Assembly (NCBI RefSeq): GCF_030158815.1
Contig: NZ_BPFZ01000010.1
Span: 1-64,000, forward strand
From: Candidatus Phycosocius spiralis
GTDB taxonomy: Bacteria > Pseudomonadota > Alphaproteobacteria > Caulobacterales > Aquidulcibacteraceae
Reading direction: 5' to 3'
Length of the DNA stretch: 64,000 bases
Positions 53,149 through 62,395 of this stretch are shown piece by piece. The notes beneath the pieces are model-generated. The model worked only from the letters and a program-made list of their open reading frames with translations, was not told the origin of the DNA and ran no database searches. A program made the translations under genes and the position numbers. Numbering within the stretch: the stretch's first letter is position 1; each line of letters opens with the position of its first letter.

Positions 53149-54009
53149 ATGCTCGATCTTGCCATTCCATTCCCTGACATTTCGCCCTTTGTGTTTCAAC
53201 TGCCACAATTGGATTTAGGGGGCTTTACTTTAGGCCCATTTGGCCTGCGTTGGTATGCTTTAGCCTATATTGCGGGCCTGGTCCTTGGCTGGCGGATGAT
53301 TGTAGGCTTGGTCAATAAGCCCGGCCTTTGGGGTGGGGTATCGCCGCTGAATGAAGAAGATATCGATGATTTTCTTTTCTATGCGACCTTAGGCGTCCTG
53401 CTTGGTGGGCGCATTGGCTACGTGATGCTTTACCGACCTGAGATGTTGAGTGACCCGCTCTCGGTCCTGCGTGTTTGGGAAGGGGGCATGAGTTTCCACG
53501 GTGGCTTCCTGGGCGTGTGTTTGGCGGTCATTGGCGTAGCTCTAGCGCGTCGGAAATCTATTCTGGCTTTGGGCGACGCTGTCGCTGTCGGAGCACCCAT
53601 TGGGCAATTTTTCGGCCGCATCGCGAATTTCATCAATCAGGAATTATGGGGTCGGCCAACGGACGTTTCTTGGGCTTTCATCTTCAAAAGTGACCCCGAT
53701 GCCTTGGCCCGCCACCCAAGCCAATTGTATCAAGCAGGTCTTGAAGGTATCGTGTTATTTTTAATCCTCCAGATCGGCGTGGCGCGGTTTAAGATGCTGC
53801 ATAGACCGGGCCTTGCGACGGGTGTGTTCATAACCGGCTATGGCGTAATGCGGTGGATTGGAGAACAGTTTCGCGAGCCCGATGCAAGCTTGATTTTGAA
53901 CTTAACCCGGGGTGAGTTCTATTCCCTGCCCATGATCATCATCGGAATTGGCATATTGATTGTGGTCAGCCTTCGAAAGCCAAATTCCCAATCTAACCCC
54001 AGCGCGTAA
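53149..54009 (+). CDS. lgt: Prolipoprotein diacylglyceryl transferase
   Basis: First enzyme of lipoprotein maturation in the inner membrane; it moves diacylglyceryl from phosphatidylglycerol to the lipobox Cys. The 286-residue protein has seven or so membrane helices. Seen segments are IGPFGLRWYALAYIAGL-like GPFGLRWYALAYIAG (about residues 29-43), GGRIGYVMLY (about 87), the essential HGGFLG loop in MSFHGGFLG (about 115) and GRIANFINQELWGRPTDVSW (shown as GRIANFINQELWGRPT, about 157-172). It is followed after 4 bases by the MidA-like gene. Confidence 0.96.
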   Translation: MLDLAIPFPDISPFVFQLPQLDLGGFTLGPFGLRWYALAYIAGLVLGWRMIVGLVNKPGLWGGVSPLNEEDIDDFLFYATLGVLLGGRIGYVMLYRPEMLSDPLSVLRVWEGGMSFHGGFLGVCLAVIGVALARRKSILALGDAVAVGAPIGQFFGRIANFINQELWGRPTDVSWAFIFKSDPDALARHPSQLYQAGLEGIVLFLILQIGVARFKMLHRPGLATGVFITGYGVMRWIGEQFREPDASLILNLTRGEFYSLPMIIIGIGILIVVSLRKPNSQSNPSA

Positions 54010-54013
54010 ACCC

Positions 54014-55111
54014 ATGACGGAGCCCGCGCGCGCGCCAGCCACCGAGCTTGAGGTGCGTATCGCGCGGATGATCGCCCACACCGGCCCTATTGGGGTTGAT
54101 GTCTTTATGGCGCAAGCCTTGTATAACCAAGAAGCAGGCTATTATCGTACGCAAAAACCCTTGGGTAGTACTGGAGATTTCACCACAGCCCCTGAAATCA
54201 GTCAGATTTTTGGCGAGTTAATTGGCCTTTGGTTGGCACAAAGCTGGCTTGATCTTGCCTGTCCCACGCCGTTTAACTTGATCGAATTAGGGCCAGGCCG
54301 GGGCAGCTTGATCGCTGACGTCGTGCGTGTGTGCACCAAAGTGCCGGGGTTTTTGGAGGCGGCGGATGTGCAACTGGTTGAGACCAACCCGTATTTACGC
54401 GCCAGTCAACGCCGCGCGCTGGGATCCATCACCGCGCACTGGCATGAGACGTTAGAAGAAGTCCCATCTGGCCCCAGTTTAATCCTGGCCAATGAGTTCT
54501 TCGACTGTCTGCCGATACGCCAATTCATCTTGGGCGAAACGGGTTGGCATGAAAAATTAGTGGGGCTTGATGGCGCAGGTCGTTTGACCTTTGGCCTTGG
54601 GCCCGCTTTGGTGCACCCGCCCACTTGCGCACACCCCGACGATACGATTGGTGTTGTCCGCGAGATGGCACCAGGCCTAGAAGGCATGATGGATAGCATC
54701 GCCCGCCGACTATTGATCCATAGTGGGCGCGCACTGATCATGGATTATGGAGATCCAAACACTGCTTCGGGCGACACTTTGCAGGCGCTTTATCGACATC
54801 ACAACATAAACCCACTCGACCATGTTGGCGAAGCCGACATCACAGCCCATGTGGACTTTGCAGCACTGTTAAACCTTGCCCAAAAGTTCGGCCTAACAAC
54901 ATCAGGACCAACCAGCCAACGCGAATTCCTATGCAGCCTTGGCATAGAAGCCCGTCGTGACGCCCTCATTCGTGCAAACCCTCACTGCGAATCTGAGCTG
55001 AGTCTCAGTGTAGAAAGATTGATCGGGGAAGCGCATATGGGCCAATTATTTCAAGTCGTGAGTTTAGATTCCCCTTTAAACCCTTGTCCTGGGCCCCCAT
55101 TAGGATCGTAA
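54014..55111 (+). CDS. MidA/NDUFAF7-type SAM methyltransferase
   Basis: The 365-residue class I methyltransferase of the DUF185/MidA group includes mitochondrial NDUFAF7, which methylates an Arg of a complex I subunit. Marks are TGDFTTAPEISQIFGELIGLW (shown as GDFTTAPEISQIFGELIGL, about residues 54-72), NLIELGPGRGSLI (SAM motif, about 93-105), ILANEFFDCLPIRQF (about 158-172) and DYGDP. ATG 54014 lies 4 bases after the lgt stop; pgeF begins 6 bases after it ends, so the three form one operon. The bacterial substrate is inferred. Confidence 0.88.
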   Translation: MTEPARAPATELEVRIARMIAHTGPIGVDVFMAQALYNQEAGYYRTQKPLGSTGDFTTAPEISQIFGELIGLWLAQSWLDLACPTPFNLIELGPGRGSLIADVVRVCTKVPGFLEAADVQLVETNPYLRASQRRALGSITAHWHETLEEVPSGPSLILANEFFDCLPIRQFILGETGWHEKLVGLDGAGRLTFGLGPALVHPPTCAHPDDTIGVVREMAPGLEGMMDSIARRLLIHSGRALIMDYGDPNTASGDTLQALYRHHNINPLDHVGEADITAHVDFAALLNLAQKFGLTTSGPTSQREFLCSLGIEARRDALIRANPHCESELSLSVERLIGEAHMGQLFQVVSLDSPLNPCPGPPLGS

Positions 55112-55117
55112 ATACCT

Positions 55118-55945
55118 ATGCCTAACCTCGCCATACCTTTTCGGTCAGATGGATTGCACTATGACGTGCCTCAAGCATTGGAACCTGTGCGATCGTCGAT
55201 GTTGTCGCAATTGGCGGGTTTTGAGCATGGGTTTTATGGACGTAGAGGCGGGGTCTCTTCAGGCCTATATGAAAGCCTCAATTGCGGACCAGGATCCAAG
55301 GACGACGCCGCAGCGGTGCTGGAAAATCGTCGCCGGGTGGCGGGCCATATCGGCGTATCACCAGAGCGATTATTGTCGGCTTATCAGGTTCATGGCGCGG
55401 AAGCCTTGATGGTTGATGGCCCATTTCCTGGTGATCGCCCCCAGGTTGACGCTCTCGTTACACGTTGCCCGTCGATTGCGCCCGCTGTTCTCACAGCCGA
55501 TTGCGCACCTGTTTTATTTGCCGACCCCTCTGCTAGGATTGTTGCCGCAGCCCACGCTGGCTGGAAAGGCGCTTTGGGGGGCGTATTAGAAGCCACAATG
55601 GCGAAAATGATTAAATTAGGTGGCTCGCCTTCGCGCATTGTTGCGGCCATTGGCCCATGCATCGGGCAAGCCAGCTATGAAGTTGGCCCCGAGTTTGTTG
55701 CACGTTTCATGGATGCTGACTCCGGCAATGCAAGATTCTTTATTCCAGGATCCGATGACCGCTCCCACTTTGACCTTAAGCGCTATTGCGCTGCACGACT
55801 TCGCGGCCTTGGAATTGGTGCTGTCGATATCATGGCGCAAGATACCTACAAAGAAGAAGCGCTTTTTTTCTCCAATCGCCGTCGCATTTTGGCAGGTGAA
55901 GTCGATTATGGGCGAAACATTTCTGCCATTCGCATCCTCCGATAA
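55118..55945 (+). CDS. pgeF: YfiH/PgeF-type purine nucleoside phosphorylase
   Basis: The 275-residue LACC1/YfiH family protein has purine nucleoside phosphorylase and adenosine deaminase activity reported for relatives. The zinc and active-site pattern is visible: HGAEAL (about residue 91), LTADCAPVLF (about 126, Cys) and AAAHAGWKGAL (about 145, His). HGFYGRRGGVSSGLYESLNCG (shown as GFYGRRGGVSSGLYESLN) marks the N-terminus. It lies at the end of the lgt-midA-pgeF cluster and matches the conserved neighbourhood of alphaproteobacteria. Confidence 0.93.
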   Translation: MPNLAIPFRSDGLHYDVPQALEPVRSSMLSQLAGFEHGFYGRRGGVSSGLYESLNCGPGSKDDAAAVLENRRRVAGHIGVSPERLLSAYQVHGAEALMVDGPFPGDRPQVDALVTRCPSIAPAVLTADCAPVLFADPSARIVAAAHAGWKGALGGVLEATMAKMIKLGGSPSRIVAAIGPCIGQASYEVGPEFVARFMDADSGNARFFIPGSDDRSHFDLKRYCAARLRGLGIGAVDIMAQDTYKEEALFFSNRRRILAGEVDYGRNISAIRILR

Positions 55946-56045
55946 CAGGCTCCAGACTTGCATCTGGGCATGTCACTGATTAATCGAACCCCAATGGCAA
56001 ATGCGTTAAAGTATAGCGCGCTACATAAAAACGGGGTCTAGCTTC

Positions 56046-56978
56046 ATGAAATTGCTCGCTGGCAACGCCAATCAACATCTGGCCACGGCGATTGCTGATT
56101 ATCTTGACGTACCCTTGACGCGCGCGCAGGTACGCCGCTTTGCCGACAATGAAATCTTCGCCACCATCGACGAGAATGTACGTGGAGAAGATGTCTTCAT
56201 CATCCAATCCACCAGCGCCCCGGCCAATGACCATTTGATGGAATTATTGATCTGTATGGATGCGCTTCGCCGTGCCTCTGCCCGCCGTATTACTGCGGTT
56301 TTGCCTTATTTCGGCTATGCCCGCCAGGACCGCAAAACCGGTGGTCGCACCCCCATTTCAGCCAAGCTTGTCGCAAACCTCGTAACCACCGCTGGGGCCA
56401 ACCGCGTGTTAACTATGGAATTGCACGCAGGCCAAATCCAGGGCTTTTTTGACATTCCAACCGACAATTTGTTCATCACCAATACGATGGAGCTTGACAT
56501 ACGCGCCAATTACAAGACTGATGATCTCATGATCGTTTCTCCTGACGTCGGCGGTGTAGTTCGTGCGCGGGCTTTGGCCAATCGGCTGGGAGCTGACCTT
56601 GCCATCGTGGATAAGCGCCGCGAACGTGCTGGCGAAAGTGAAGTCATGAACATCATTGGCGATGTATCTGGGCGGGCTTGTATTTTGTTTGATGACATTG
56701 TTGATACAGCTGGAACCCTATGTAATGCAGCAGCTGCAATGATGAATCAAGGAGCCGCTTCTGTATCTGCTTATGTCGCCCACGGTGTTTTATCGAACGG
56801 CGCGTTTGACCGGGTCGATGCGTCGGCTTTGAAAGAATTGGTTGTGTCAAATTCCATCGAGCATGGCGACAGGTTTGCTAAATCCAGCAAAGTGCGCAGT
56901 GTTTCGGTCGCACCCCTAATTGGCGAAGCGATTCGCCGCATCGCCAATGAAGAAAGCGTCTCGAAGCTTTTTGATTAG
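56046..56978 (+). CDS. prs: Ribose-phosphate pyrophosphokinase
   Basis: Makes PRPP from ribose-5-phosphate and ATP for nucleotide, His and Trp synthesis. The 310-residue protein has [22 protein letters not shown]-type early signature ([19 protein letters not shown], about residues 58-76), the ATP loop [11 protein letters not shown] (about 96-106) and the PRPP-binding [10 protein letters not shown] (about 216-225). Length is normal. It is convergent with icd, with a hairpin between them. Confidence 0.97.
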   Translation: MKLLAGNANQHLATAIADYLDVPLTRAQVRRFADNEIFATIDENVRGEDVFIIQSTSAPANDHLMELLICMDALRRASARRITAVLPYFGYARQDRKTGGRTPISAKLVANLVTTAGANRVLTMELHAGQIQGFFDIPTDNLFITNTMELDIRANYKTDDLMIVSPDVGGVVRARALANRLGADLAIVDKRRERAGESEVMNIIGDVSGRACILFDDIVDTAGTLCNAAAAMMNQGAASVSAYVAHGVLSNGAFDRVDASALKELVVSNSIEHGDRFAKSSKVRSVSVAPLIGEAIRRIANEESVSKLFD

Positions 56979-56983
56979 GGCAC

Positions 56984-57014
56984 CACGCTTCCAGCTTGCT
57001 TAGCTGAAAGCGTG
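56984..57014. terminator. Hairpin between prs and icd
   Basis: CACGCTTCCAGC pairs with GCTGAAAGCGTG (one mismatch) around a 7-base loop, in the 55-base space between the convergent prs and icd genes. There is no clear T-run, so it may act as a bidirectional, partly rho-independent stop. Confidence 0.5.
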
Positions 57015-57033
57015 ATCATAACCCCATCGAGTA

Positions 57034-58248
57034 TTAAGCAGCCATCGCCACTTCAAAGTTGTTTGCAACCTTTTTTAAGAAGCCCTCAGTTGAGAGCCAC
57101 GATTGCTCATCGCCTACTAACAGCGCCAAATCCTTGGTCATAAATCCAGCTTCCACAGTTGCGACCACGACTTCTTCCATTTTGAGGGCGAACTTCATCA
57201 AGTCCCCATTGTCATCTAATTTTGCACGATGGGCGAGACCACGGGTCCATGCAAAGATCGAGGCGATGGAATTGGTAGAGGTTTGCTCGCCACGTTGATG
57301 CTGGCGGTAGTGGCGGGTGACGGTGCCATGGGCGGCTTCAGACTCCAGCACTTTGCCATCTGGGGTCATCAGAACCGAGGTCATCAAGCCCAAAGAGCCA
57401 AAGCCTTGTGCCACCGTATCCGACTGGACATCGCCGTCATAATTTTTGCATGCCCAAACAAATCCGCCCGACCATTTCATTGCTGAAGCCACCATGTCGT
57501 CGATCAAGCGGTGCTCATACACCAGACCCAATTGCTTGAATTGAGCTGCATAGTCGGCATCAAATACCTCTTGGAAAATATCCTTAAAGCGGCCGTCATA
57601 GGCCTTCAAAATCGTATTCTTGGTTGACAGATAGACGGGATATTTGCGCGAAAGACCAAAGGCAAAGCTGGCGTGGGCGAAGTCGCGGATCGAATCGTCC
57701 AAATTATACATCGCCATAGCAACACCAGAGCTTGGGTAATCAAACACTTCATGCTCAATCACTTGACCATCGTCGCCCACAAATCTAATCGATAGCTTGC
57801 CAGGGCCCGGCACTTTAAAATCTGTTGCTTTATATTGATCTCCAAACGCATGACGGCCAATGATGATGGGCTTGGTCCAGCCCGGTACCAAGCGGGGAAC
57901 GTTGGAACAAATAATCGGCTCGCGGAAAACAACCCCGCCCAGAATGTTGCGGATCGTGCCGTTTGGCGACTTCCACATTTTCTTAAGTTTAAATTCTTCA
58001 ACGCGCGCTTCATCGGGGGTGATGGTGGCGCATTTGATCCCGACCCCATGTTTTTGGATTGCTTTTGCAGCATCAATGGTCACTTGATCATTGGTCGCAT
58101 CGCGGTTTTCGATCGAGAGGTCGTAATATTCAATCTCAAGGTCCAGATAAGGGGTGATCAGATAATCCTTGATCATTTGCCAGATGATGCGGGTCATCTC
58201 GTCGCCATCAAGATCAACCACTGGATTAGCAACTTTTATCTTCGCCAT
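57034..58248 (-). CDS. icd: NADP-dependent isocitrate dehydrogenase
   Basis: Oxidises isocitrate to 2-oxoglutarate with NADP+. The 404-residue protein is of the eukaryote-like dimeric type common in alphaproteobacteria. Marks are [20 protein letters not shown] (shown as [15 protein letters not shown], about residues 10-24), [19 protein letters not shown] (about 94-112) and [22 protein letters not shown] (shown as [19 protein letters not shown], about 268-286) and [12 protein letters not shown]. It is convergent with prs and divergent from trmJ. Confidence 0.97.
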   Translation of the reverse strand: MAKIKVANPVVDLDGDEMTRIIWQMIKDYLITPYLDLEIEYYDLSIENRDATNDQVTIDAAKAIQKHGVGIKCATITPDEARVEEFKLKKMWKSPNGTIRNILGGVVFREPIICSNVPRLVPGWTKPIIIGRHAFGDQYKATDFKVPGPGKLSIRFVGDDGQVIEHEVFDYPSSGVAMAMYNLDDSIRDFAHASFAFGLSRKYPVYLSTKNTILKAYDGRFKDIFQEVFDADYAAQFKQLGLVYEHRLIDDMVASAMKWSGGFVWACKNYDGDVQSDTVAQGFGSLGLMTSVLMTPDGKVLESEAAHGTVTRHYRQHQRGEQTSTNSIASIFAWTRGLAHRAKLDDNGDLMKFALKMEEVVVATVEAGFMTKDLALLVGDEQSWLSTEGFLKKVANNFEVAMAA

Positions 58249-58348
58249 TTTTTTCCCCTACTGGCCCACCAAGACGTGGGCTGCAACTCTTATGTCCGCA
58301 AATCGGTTGGGTGGGCTATAGCACCTCCAGCGTTATGGAAAAGACGTT

Positions 58349-59509
58349 TTGAACAAGAGTGACAGCGACAAGATGCGTAAAGATACTCAAATCACGCCCC
58401 CACCGCGACCATGGGAGCCGCCAAAGCCAAAGTTGGATGGCACAAGGCCTGTAGGGATCGGGCCCAATGGCCCTTTGTCCAAAGCCGATCAAGCTGCCCT
58501 TCCTGGTTGGGGTACTGCACCTGCCATTTGCTTGGTCGCGCCGCAGATGGGGGAGAATATAGGTGCTGCAGCGCGCGCGATGGCAAACTTTGGGTTTTCA
58601 GAGCTCATTCTGGTTAAGCCGCGCGATGTGTGGCCCAATCCAAAAGCGTGGGTAATGGCCAGTGGGGCCGAATGGCCACTTGAAAGCGCACAAGTGGTTG
58701 AAACAGCTAGTGAAGCCATTGCCGAAAAGACCTTTGTCATCGCCACCACCGGCACACCGCGACAAGTGGATAAGCCCTTGATTGGCCCACGCCAAGCTGT
58801 CGCGCGCATCCGTGAGGCCATGCAGAGCGGGGAAAAGCCTGTGATCTTGTTTGGTTCCGAGCGTTCTGGCCTTGATAATGATCTCATCATTGGGGCAGAT
58901 ATTTTGGTGACTTTTCCAGTCGATGGGCGCTTCCCCAGCTTGAACCTAGCCCAATCGGTTGCCTGCTTGTGCTATGAGTGGGCCAGTCTTTCAGAAGCAG
59001 ATGGCCCACCACCGGGGTGGAGCATCGAACAAAAACCCACCGCACCGCGCGCCGCCTTTGAAAGCTTCTTTGAGCACTGGGTTGAAGAATTAGACACCAC
59101 GCGCTTTTTCTGGCCCAATGACCGTAAAGGCACGATGATTGAAACCATGCGCAATGCCTTTGTGCGCGCGCGCCTAACCATGGGCGAAGTCAGCCTTATG
59201 CGTGGCGCGTTGCGATCCTTGGCTGGGGGTGCGCGCCGCCGTGCGTTAGAAACCGATGCTGAAACCCATCGTGCGACTATGACGGCTTGGCTGAACGCGC
59301 GCTCTAGCGGCGATACTGCTACTTTGGCCAGCTTACAAATCCCCAACGCCAGTATCAGCGAAGGGCCGCGCAACGTGATTCTCATAGAATGTGTTTTTGA
59401 TTTCAGGCAAGGCATTGTCTTGACCCAAAATGCCGAAGGTAAAATGGGCGCTTGGATCATTCAATTACAAAATGGCTTGATCGAAGATGCGCGTTATTTC
59501 GGAACTTGA
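58349..59509 (+). CDS. trmJ: TrmJ-type tRNA 2'-O-methyltransferase with extensions
   Basis: The 386-residue SPOUT enzyme methylates ribose 32 of some tRNAs. The catalytic core lies at about residues 57-250: ICLVAPQMGENIGAAARAMANFG (shown as VAPQMGENIGAAARAMANFG), VILFGSERSGLDND and FPSLNLAQSVA. Enteric TrmJ is about 246 residues. Here a Pro-rich N-terminal extension of about 50 residues and a C-terminal extension of about 95 residues are added. The last part (THRATMTAWLNARSSGD ... GLIEDARYFGT) is reminiscent of a shortened SnoaL/NTF2-like fold. The start is a TTG; ATG 58373 is an alternative. Confidence 0.88.
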   Translation: MNKSDSDKMRKDTQITPPPRPWEPPKPKLDGTRPVGIGPNGPLSKADQAALPGWGTAPAICLVAPQMGENIGAAARAMANFGFSELILVKPRDVWPNPKAWVMASGAEWPLESAQVVETASEAIAEKTFVIATTGTPRQVDKPLIGPRQAVARIREAMQSGEKPVILFGSERSGLDNDLIIGADILVTFPVDGRFPSLNLAQSVACLCYEWASLSEADGPPPGWSIEQKPTAPRAAFESFFEHWVEELDTTRFFWPNDRKGTMIETMRNAFVRARLTMGEVSLMRGALRSLAGGARRRALETDAETHRATMTAWLNARSSGDTATLASLQIPNASISEGPRNVILIECVFDFRQGIVLTQNAEGKMGAWIIQLQNGLIEDARYFGT

Positions 59510-59641
59510 AAAGATCCCATTGCCACCCGCACTCGACTTTCCAGTCATTTCCTGCAATCAGGGGCACTAGATCAAGCGCGCAAGCTGATCGTAGCTTTGT
59601 CGCGCGAAAGCCGCCCGTGAGGGCTGCGAGGCGAAGAAACG

Positions 59642-60793
59642 ATGACACATGATCCCTTTCGTGCTTCCAAGCATCCCAAAAGCACGGATGATGCAAAGCC
59701 CTGGCAGCGCAAAGCGGCACAAAATGAGCCAGACATTGCGGGTTCTTCCACTGTTGTAGAGCACCCTAAGGAGCAACCAGGTGAGCGCATCGCCAAGGCC
59801 TTGGCTCGCGCTGGCCTCTGTTCACGCCGTGAAGCCGAACGCTGGATTGAAGACGGACGCATTAAGGTGAATGGGGTTGTACTCGAAAGCCCAGCCTTTA
59901 ATGTTACCGGCCAAGACCACATCGTTGTCGATGGCCGCCAGATTGATAGCCCAGAGGCCACACGTGTGTGGCGCTATCATAAGCCCGATGGATTGGTGAC
60001 GACCCATAAGGATCCCCAAGGGCGCGAAACCGTATTTAACCAACTGCCCAAAGATCTACCGCGTGTGATTTCGGTTGGGAGATTGGATTTAAGCTCAGAA
60101 GGCTTATTGCTCTTGACCAATGATGGTGAGTTGGCGCGCGCGCTCGAATTGCCATCGACGGGTTGGTTACGCCGCTACCGGGTGCGCGCTTATGGCCGTG
60201 TCAATCAAGAAGAGCTCGTTAAACTTGCCCATGGCATAAAGGTTGATGGTATCACCTATGGCCCCATAGAGGCAATCCTTGACCGTGCCGAGACCGCCAA
60301 TGCTTGGATCACGGTTTCGATCCGGGAAGGCAAAAACCGAGAGATTCGTCGCGTCCTTGAAGCCATTGGCCTTAAGGTCAATCGCTTGATCCGAGTGTCC
60401 TATGGTCCCTTTCAATTAGGCAAAATGCCCCCGGGTAGTGTAGAAGAAGTGGCCCCAGCGGCGCTAAAGGAAATGCTGGGCCCCTTGATGCCAGAGCCGC
60501 CTGCGCGCTACACCAACCGCCCCAAACGCCCAGAGCGGCCCGCTTTAGCAGTAGCCCCACCTGTCAAGATCGGGCGTCGTGGACCCAAGCCACAACCAAA
60601 GTCTGCCAAAACTAGGGTTAGCTTGTTGGACGAAGAAGCGCCGCGACGCGAAGCCAGTAAAGCCAAAAGTCGGTCTGGTCGTCCAACAAAGCCTAGTGAG
60701 AAGCCTATACCGCCTCATGGGTTGCGTCCAGATGGCAACAAACGCGCCCAGATTTCAACCAAACCGAGAAAGCCCACGAGATATAGGCCATAG
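59642..60793 (+). CDS. rluB: RluB/RsuA-type pseudouridine synthase
   Basis: The 383-residue enzyme resembles RluB, which makes pseudouridine in helix 80 of 23S rRNA. An S4 domain lies at about residues 43-90 (ERIAKALARAGLCSRREAE; shown as RIAKALARAGLCSRREAERW). The catalytic core has GRLDLSSEGLLLLTNDGEL (shown as VGRLDLSSEGLLLLTNDG, Asp at about 148) and REGKNREIRRVLEAIG (about 228). A basic Lys/Arg/Pro-rich tail of about 100 residues follows, probably for rRNA contact. Its last 79 bases overlap the convergent CPBP protease gene, which is unusual. Confidence 0.92.
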   Translation: MTHDPFRASKHPKSTDDAKPWQRKAAQNEPDIAGSSTVVEHPKEQPGERIAKALARAGLCSRREAERWIEDGRIKVNGVVLESPAFNVTGQDHIVVDGRQIDSPEATRVWRYHKPDGLVTTHKDPQGRETVFNQLPKDLPRVISVGRLDLSSEGLLLLTNDGELARALELPSTGWLRRYRVRAYGRVNQEELVKLAHGIKVDGITYGPIEAILDRAETANAWITVSIREGKNREIRRVLEAIGLKVNRLIRVSYGPFQLGKMPPGSVEEVAPAALKEMLGPLMPEPPARYTNRPKRPERPALAVAPPVKIGRRGPKPQPKSAKTRVSLLDEEAPRREASKAKSRSGRPTKPSEKPIPPHGLRPDGNKRAQISTKPRKPTRYRP

Positions 60794-61557
60794 GCCAATC
60801 CCTCTTGCACGCTAATGGTCTCAGGATTGCCGCTTACCATCGCTCCACCAAATAAGGCGCTGACAAAATTATTGCCAACATGGGCGCCTATAGCGGCCTC
60901 TAATCCGTTGAGACGTACCACCGAATAGCCAAACGCGAGGCCCATCGCGAAGGTCAGCGCATAGGTGAACCATCCTGGCGCGCCAAAATGCAAAGCGCAA
61001 AACACCAAGGACGTGATCAAAACCGCCCAAAACGCGTGGCCAAATATCGGGGCGACATGTTGCAGCAACCAACCCCGCACAAAGACCTCTTCAAAGCTGG
61101 CTTGAACTACCGTACCAACGCCATAAGCCAAGGCTAGCATCATCCAATCAAGAATGGAAAATGCCACAAGCCTTTCAGAAAACGGGTCTAAACTGTCTGA
61201 GTTCACCAAGGCTGAACTGACAAATGACAGCGCAACCATTGCGCTACCAGCGGCTAAAGTAAGCCCCCAGCGAAATTGCCGCTGCCCGGTAAAAAGGCTC
61301 AAGACCTGACGCTTCTCACCCCAAAAGCGCCAAGCGATCAAGGCCAAATAGGCTGGCGCGAAGCCGCCCACCATCACCAAAAGTGCTAAAGCAGCTTCAC
61401 GCGGCGCACCTTGGGCTAGGTTCTGCAACTGAAGAAAATTTGCCACAGATTGAAGTTGGAGCAGGCTTAATTGCCACACCACAAAAACGCTGATGCCTGC
61501 CAAGATTGTGATACCCATAGATCGGCGCGCGACTTTGGTAGGATTTTTAGTCATCAA
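60715..61557 (-). CDS. CPBP family intramembrane metalloprotease
   Basis: The 280-residue membrane protein has about seven helices and the CAAX-protease/bacteriocin-processing motifs. EEVFVRGWL at about residues 159-167 carries the E-E-x-x-x-R motif, ALHFG at about 192-196 carries His, and a later N-terminal-side His appears in IGAHVGNNF (about 232). These residues form the glutamate/His metal site. It may process prenylated or signalling peptides, but the substrate is not known. It begins 11 bases inside the comF end and overlaps rluB at its own end. Confidence 0.88.
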   Translation of the reverse strand: MMTKNPTKVARRSMGITILAGISVFVVWQLSLLQLQSVANFLQLQNLAQGAPREAALALLVMVGGFAPAYLALIAWRFWGEKRQVLSLFTGQRQFRWGLTLAAGSAMVALSFVSSALVNSDSLDPFSERLVAFSILDWMMLALAYGVGTVVQASFEEVFVRGWLLQHVAPIFGHAFWAVLITSLVFCALHFGAPGWFTYALTFAMGLAFGYSVVRLNGLEAAIGAHVGNNFVSALFGGAMVSGNPETISVQEGLAYGLYLVGFLGLVEIWARLLPSGRNP

Positions 61558-62344
61558 CCACCCCGGCCCCGATGCTCAACTGCCTACTTAACCTAGGTGT
61601 TGGCACTTCAATAGCGGTGGGGCGCACCACCCTCGCTAGAGCCACGCAATCGACCAACGCAGCGCCAGCTTTGCGCAAGGCCGCGGCACAAGCATTAAAA
61701 GTCGCGCCCGTGGTCATCACATCATCAACTAACAAAATGGCCTGACCATCCAAGCGCTCTGTCACTTTAAAGGCGCCGGCTACATTGCGCTTGCGCCCAC
61801 CGGCGGAGAGGCCATTCTGGCTGGGCGTTCGTCGATGACGGTGTAAGAGCATCGGCTGATAGCGGCCCCCGCTGCGCGCGGCTAAAGAGCTCGCCAACCA
61901 AGCGGCTTGGTTATATCCCCGCTGCCAAAGCCTGGTCCAATGCAGCGGGATCGGGACGATTTGATCAGCCTCCAAAACAAATGGTGCGGCTTCGAGCATC
62001 CAAGAAGCATAAGCGCGCAAACCGTCTTTACGCGCACCATGCTTTAAGTTCAAAACTAAAGGCTTAGACAGATCATCATAGGCCAAGGCCGCACGTGCCC
62101 GGTTGTAAACCGGTGGATCAGCGATACAGGCGGGACATTGGATATCGGGGCTTGTGGCCTCTACAATTGGCATGCCACAGCGGTTGCATCCGGGGGCATA
62201 TAAAAAGTCTAATGCCCGCCACAAATCATATTCCATGGTGCCAGCACAGCTTACGCGATTTTGCGATAATAAGGAACGAGGCGGCCAAATGAGATCAGCA
62301 CAGGTGCGACCCAAGCCCATTCCTAGCAACCTTAGTGCGCGCAT
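61547..62344 (-). CDS. comF: ComF-type phosphoribosyltransferase-fold protein
   Basis: The 265-residue ComF family protein is linked to natural transformation in several bacteria and required for DNA uptake in some. A four-Cys zinc region (CNRC at about 52-55, CPAC at about 72-75) lies at the N-terminus. The PRTase loop ILLVDDVMTTGATFNACAAAL (shown as LLVDDVMTTGATFNACAA) lies at about 210-228. ATG 62344 is supported by GAGGG 9 bases upstream, rather than the longer frame to 62374. It is divergent from the methyltransferase gene and overlaps the CPBP gene by 11 bases. Confidence 0.9.
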   Translation of the reverse strand: MRALRLLGMGLGRTCADLIWPPRSLLSQNRVSCAGTMEYDLWRALDFLYAPGCNRCGMPIVEATSPDIQCPACIADPPVYNRARAALAYDDLSKPLVLNLKHGARKDGLRAYASWMLEAAPFVLEADQIVPIPLHWTRLWQRGYNQAAWLASSLAARSGGRYQPMLLHRHRRTPSQNGLSAGGRKRNVAGAFKVTERLDGQAILLVDDVMTTGATFNACAAALRKAGAALVDCVALARVVRPTAIEVPTPRLSRQLSIGAGVVDD

Positions 62345-62395
62345 GAAGTGTGACCCTCTAGTCCCTACACTCATTTTAGCTCATGATGCGCCTTG

